Below, piece after piece: positions 63,501 through 64,000 of a DNA stretch of 64,000 nucleotides. Below the pieces are notes generated by a model. The model was not told the origin of the DNA, ran no database searches, and saw only the letters and a program-made list of their open reading frames with translations. Positions within the stretch are counted from its first letter, which is position 1. Each line of letters begins with the position of its first letter. The translations under genes were made by a program, and so were the position numbers. Source of the stretch: Nitrospirillum pindoramense (GTDB taxonomy: Bacteria > Pseudomonadota > Alphaproteobacteria > Azospirillales > Azospirillaceae); the NCBI RefSeq assembly GCF_007827955.1, contig NZ_VITR01000011.1, positions 186,001 through 250,000 on the forward strand, given 5' to 3'.

Positions 63501-64000
63501 AGACGCTGACCATGGGCGGCGGCGTGGTCACCGTCATCAGCGGCAATACCACCTTGGACGGCAGCGGCAACACCGTGACCGTCAGCGCCGGCGCGACGCT
63601 GGCCATGACCAGCAGCAACAACGCCGTGACGGCCAGCAACGCCAGCTTGGTCATGTTGGGCGCGGGACCCCAGACCTTGACGGTGGGCGGTAGTGGCAAC
63701 AGCACCTCCATCGTCAATGTCGGCTCCACCGTCACCTTGACCGGCGCCAACCAGACCTTCAGCGGCACCAGCGACCTCATCACCGTGGCGTCGGGCAACG
63801 CGCTGCTGAACGGCACCGGCCATGCCGTGACCGTGGCCAGCGGCGCCAGCGCCACCCTGGGCGGGTCGAACGACGTGGTGACCGCGTCTGGGGTGTCGCT
63901 GACGGTGGCGGGGGCTTCCGGCCTGACGGAGACCATCGGCGGCAGTGGCAACACCATCACCGTGAATCAGAGCAATGACGTCATCAACCTGAACGGCTCG
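54554..64000 (+). CDS. Giant type I-secreted protein: lysozyme-like domain, glycine zippers, RTX-like motifs and long repeat region (3' end outside window)
   Basis: Open from ATG 54554 (GGAG upstream) to the window edge without a stop, 3,149 codons so far. Residues 1-220 resemble phage-type lysozyme: a Glu in LIKHYES (16), AFYYEP and NFAYGTN, then DNQKMAILDMAYGSLG near 145, KDYATIAYEAAFNSNSG, and GLELRRLADSVLALGG near 205. The catalytic-Thr position appears to be Asn, so activity is uncertain. Glycine-zipper hydrophobic segments fall at about 760-990 (e.g. GALVGFIVGAIIGDLLAG). RTX-like GGGGDD and GGVGDDVLDG motifs are near 1192 and 1328. From about 1,575 on come Gly/Ser/Thr/Asn repeats. The secretion signal should be at the unseen C-terminus. 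HlyB, HlyD and HlyC homologues lie upstream. The first third is AT-rich, the remainder GC-rich. Confidence 0.9.
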   Translation, partial: MSDTPKNVIDLIKHYESNANGQAFYYEPSTHTMNFAYGTNLTSAAGSTDADFLAIINDAIGVASKPANSTSTWKTLSRGTYKDGKLTDAEGAANAKLLNTAFSASGLSWTTTGTTVVTDIVNFYQKKVVALLEASNRGRGQALFDALGDNQKMAILDMAYGSLGLVGPNVRAAIRDKDYATIAYEAAFNSNSGDSSSDVRSGLELRRLADSVLALGGTVTIDGYNMLSGIDVSAVDSATLQSFLVKVSTAKTVNGQYKKDANGKTLLDSNNKPINIDSDDAITSDAYINQLSDNVKSTYKSIIKNTESGLLAKSGIFVSMQSQSIQDILSAVSSASSTIQVDAAGIAAVNGLVSSGDVASTQIGVGKSLIIPVSTVVGSPTQLMSDGLNNRSYVYDTYSNKTYAIVAGQSINKNAVGSLVVRDSSSDVSNIVSNVVLASFDPGTISSISNNDDITGAFSITLKNDQGVVRFDRSSGQDAVTIDYQGQVNRLPSGDKISVSRDGIHIYDAQGHAVNFANLPAIKKASASDIYTNYTALIGDPNMIIAALKAVGYDGDNATFKSLISAAPIDKQQQLALPVSKTDTGETIPEIIVTPDKLVTSAVVSVSGQDINVGIVSSGGVSALLFTKQVGSTSLVESYTVNPDGSLSKPTITFSTNLLSDNLDGQQIAGLSAQVTQSLRDMDFQAGATVQLLPDFGGTIIQGKDGNGHNVSINVTADNVFIKKDDGDGGSDVKTPPTTFFKDGSSLKVDPTLLDKISSPDGVASIAGALGSSIGTILAGDNPLAQIGASAALQTIGEDFGRAIANDANTNLATDLGSELDKSFSGFGGQLLGNIEGAGAGALASFLSGDLIQALGLDPNTLVGGLANTLTGTAIGTIAGTLAKDVSAYLGVAVDGGDATFANWLKGIQDGSALEAAAGSFLGTQLAKLIYSPDSVEGQIGASLGSTVGTVVASLGFLEQGITWGNFFYPGIGALVGFIVGAIIGDLLAGPTPYSLETVQFGTNGQFVLGALKSPQGGDYDKTAVAYANSVMVELNAVIKTVGGTLVNAGHEFSVGVYQNKDAYNANDGTDSVSFANSTALTNYAIMHQLATMQFSNADPYMLRAIDATLRSSAAPDVNTLGANIQVAQDYEAYIANRQVINAVIAQDPNSAFAAGWIVELAMAADMGLGTSIQGGTWNDALRATANQKVLIGGGGDDTYSYGTGDGFVTIDNGISIDNEQRGSLAMLNASSITYMRQGVDLVIKDGTAGDQVTVSGWYADSFARLSEIDVGTTRVAASLAAYYGNIAAGIAASRPTTIPGEPGTFNDGDMAGMGVAGDTYLLPSQTTLSGGVGDDVLDGSANADTLLAGGGTDTLIGNGGSDIYQMNAWGSLTVVNGVSGSNTRTGELDIEDGTAANQFAFAHTGNDLVITSADGATRIAVQGWFANDYAKLSTIKVGSGASAVTASYGTVADGTGYVSFTDATGFTSEMVFYNAANAVRADYLFNQDGTHKILIYDNPAYTVIQQNFDNANHELSRTGKRADGSSFSTVFDVSNQYSWASTTQELDSAGNVLRQTVTNDDGTNVITLYQAGATLAASNTTVNLQSGATATILGDGDSITLPGTGGTLTVNGNGVTVAESNGSLAVTGGSVALNGANDAVSLANGTSLTLNGSGSTVTATGITASLAVAAGQSDTLAGSGATVSLATAGATLAVTASGDTLSAGAGSSITLIGGNNTLNAVNAAVTVATAAGAVETLTGSGSTVAVQSVADTLYLNASNDVVTAGTAGDPILSNGANNTLIAVGSGALLESVGGNATLVGNGLGNTLMAAGGAAVAEYDASGMTINLSNGTAGITGGSVSDTLVGISALLVTGNNSSIYGLSDNIIVTGNQNSIGARNSNITIGGDSGHSQFFNPVTQGDVITVVPAGDSVTLNAGPHNTLNMGGGFIKMMNGVFVINGNQDSIDQIGGMTTLNGGGHQLNLGGGSSTLTGTGDTVIMSGRPLTVAGASGLVETISGTGGLISVLADGDTISLGSTGASLAMNNGTAVVTGSGNTLTGTNDTTSLVGAGLAFTVAGAANQVQRVTGSGDAVTVLPAGATLTLAGGGDTLSMAGGVVTLSGSGDTLIGGGNSVSLTMAGLALTLAGADSQTQSITGGGDTITVTSATDVLTLAGSGDTVVMPSGMLTLLAGDQGDVVTLSGGTLSTGASVGSTTATTLAGSNDTVNLGTGNVLVLSGNGDTVNGSGSGEAVTLLSGSQSDVLYLTGGRVVAQANVGNSAFYSLIGNNNTLTGGAGDSLNVSGSGNTLNVGGYVGLIAGSQGNIVTLSGGMLATQVAVGTTTATTLIGSSDIVNLGTGNTLMLSGNSDTINGSGETVTLLSGDQGDVLALGGSTVVAQANVGNVSATTLIGSGDTVTLAASEALVLSGGGNSVAAANGDTVTLLSGSQADTITMSGGTIATQINVGNTTAITINGNGDTINLGDGTAIILNGTGEAVTAHASRVTLQANSQAVITGTADTVVMNGINATATVSSATVSLAASGVGMTLGGSNDTITGTGTLISTGLLAATLAGSAATLTLRSNSTDNVTVTAGAGHVINAVGDTLAVMGAVTGAVTGPVQASVVGAGNTVAVTGGGSLTVTGANEKVTTTASTVTIAGAGGVAETIGGGTSTITVQAAGDTISLSGASQSLIMTNGTVSLTGGGSTQAILGGSGDAVIMAAGTSATLIGTGDMVTAIGGASVTVAGAGSLTASITGDHDVIAVTSTADTVTVSGTAQTVSMGTGVLQLTGGTATVNGAGTAVTLATGSAEVATVNGNGNLITGFGGTTVTATGSGDQLVLATGATATLTGGNDTVTATAATVVVGGALGLTESIGGGGSVITVSTAGTSTASDTLFLSGAGQSVSASGHVLSVAASGGLTLNGTGDIISLGANAGATLNGTGHSVTLAAGAAALLNGSGDTVTANGGGAVLLQAANLSEVLTGSGSHLTASTTGDTISVSGANQTLTMGGGVVTVISGNTTLDGSGNTVTVSAGATLAMTSSNNAVTASNASLVMLGAGPQTLTVGGSGNSTSIVNVGSTVTLTGANQTFSGTSDLITVASGNALLNGTGHAVTVASGASATLGGSNDVVTASGVSLTVAGASGLTETIGGSGNTITVNQSNDVINLNGS
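59277..64000 (+). repeat. Degenerate coding repeats of the giant exoprotein
   Basis: More than 1,500 codons of imperfect repeats with the pattern x-G-S/T/N-G-x-x-x-T/V-x-L/V, e.g. LNGSGSTVTA and LTGTNDTTSL, about 8-10 residues per strand. They look like a beta-solenoid or adhesin-type stalk. Within it, a block around 60,060-60,440 is less GC-rich. Two near-copies occur at about 61,060-61,270 and 61,440-61,650 (LLAGDQGDVVTLSGG / LIAGSQGNIVTLSGG and VNLGTGN), suggesting segmental duplication. Confidence 0.8.

Noticed and set aside
61426-63960. Minus-strand open frame of 844 codons in the repeat region
   Set aside because: Arises from the repetitive third-position pattern of the giant plus-strand gene; its Val/Pro/Ala-rich translation is the reverse image of the repeats, with no ribosome site.

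Overview
The window is high-GC DNA from an alphaproteobacterial diazotroph. Gene content and order resemble Azospirillum/Nitrospirillum-type Rhodospirillales; this placement is inference from content, not a database match. It joins four blocks: a nitrogen-fixation accessory cluster (about 1-22 kb), a SUF iron-sulfur operon (22.9-28.6 kb), a complete uptake-hydrogenase hup/hyp/hox cluster (28.7-48.7 kb), and a type I secretion locus ending in a giant protein gene that runs off the right edge (49.0-64.0 kb). No rRNA, tRNA, insertion sequence or CRISPR array was seen. nifHDK and nifEN are not in the window.

Nif block: the last codons of nifQ, a Rieske protein, two leftward unknown genes, then iscA-nfu-nifS-nifV-cysE-nifW (FeS and homocitrate supply), fixABCX (electron bifurcation to ferredoxin), a modD-like gene, nifA (with the redox-sensing four-cysteine motif), mop and a leftward DUF2478-type gene (molybdenum handling). 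Next come nifT, a SIR2-like gene, nifB, a 2[4Fe-4S] ferredoxin, a HesB-like protein, TPR and LRV-FeS proteins, two nifZ genes, three small unknowns, a DegT-like protein that seems to have lost its PLP lysine, and a [2Fe-2S] ferredoxin. A truncated haemoglobin gene points left, divergent from sufBCDSU-sufT.

Regulation can be read from the DNA. Seven sites fit the sigma-54 consensus closely (before iscA, fixA, nifT, nifB, sufB, hupS and hupD). The first five have an upstream TGT-N10-ACA NifA box (one changed at a single base before nifT); hupS and hupD have none. So the SUF operon appears to belong to the NifA regulon, while hup is probably driven by the HoxA-type activator encoded in its own cluster and controlled by the HupUV hydrogen sensor and the HupT kinase.

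Hydrogenase block: hupSLEC, hupDFGHIJK, hypABCDE, hoxA/hupR, hupT, hupUV and hypF all point right, mostly with 1-4 bp overlaps. They provide structural subunits, the membrane cytochrome b, maturation factors, a nickel permease and hydrogen-responsive control.

Secretion block: an HlyB-type ABC exporter, an HlyD-type adaptor, a Sel1-like lipoprotein, an HlyC-type lysine acyltransferase, an AT-rich gene for a secreted protein of unknown function, and an open reading frame of at least 3,149 codons. That product starts with what looks like a phage-lysozyme-type domain, continues through glycine-zipper hydrophobic segments and two short RTX-like stretches, and then has over 1,500 residues of Gly/Ser/Thr/Asn-rich repeats. 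The AT-rich start and GC-rich repeat part suggest a mosaic gene. This locus, a possible acylated lysozyme-RTX exoprotein with a candidate periplasmic partner, is the most unusual feature of the window.
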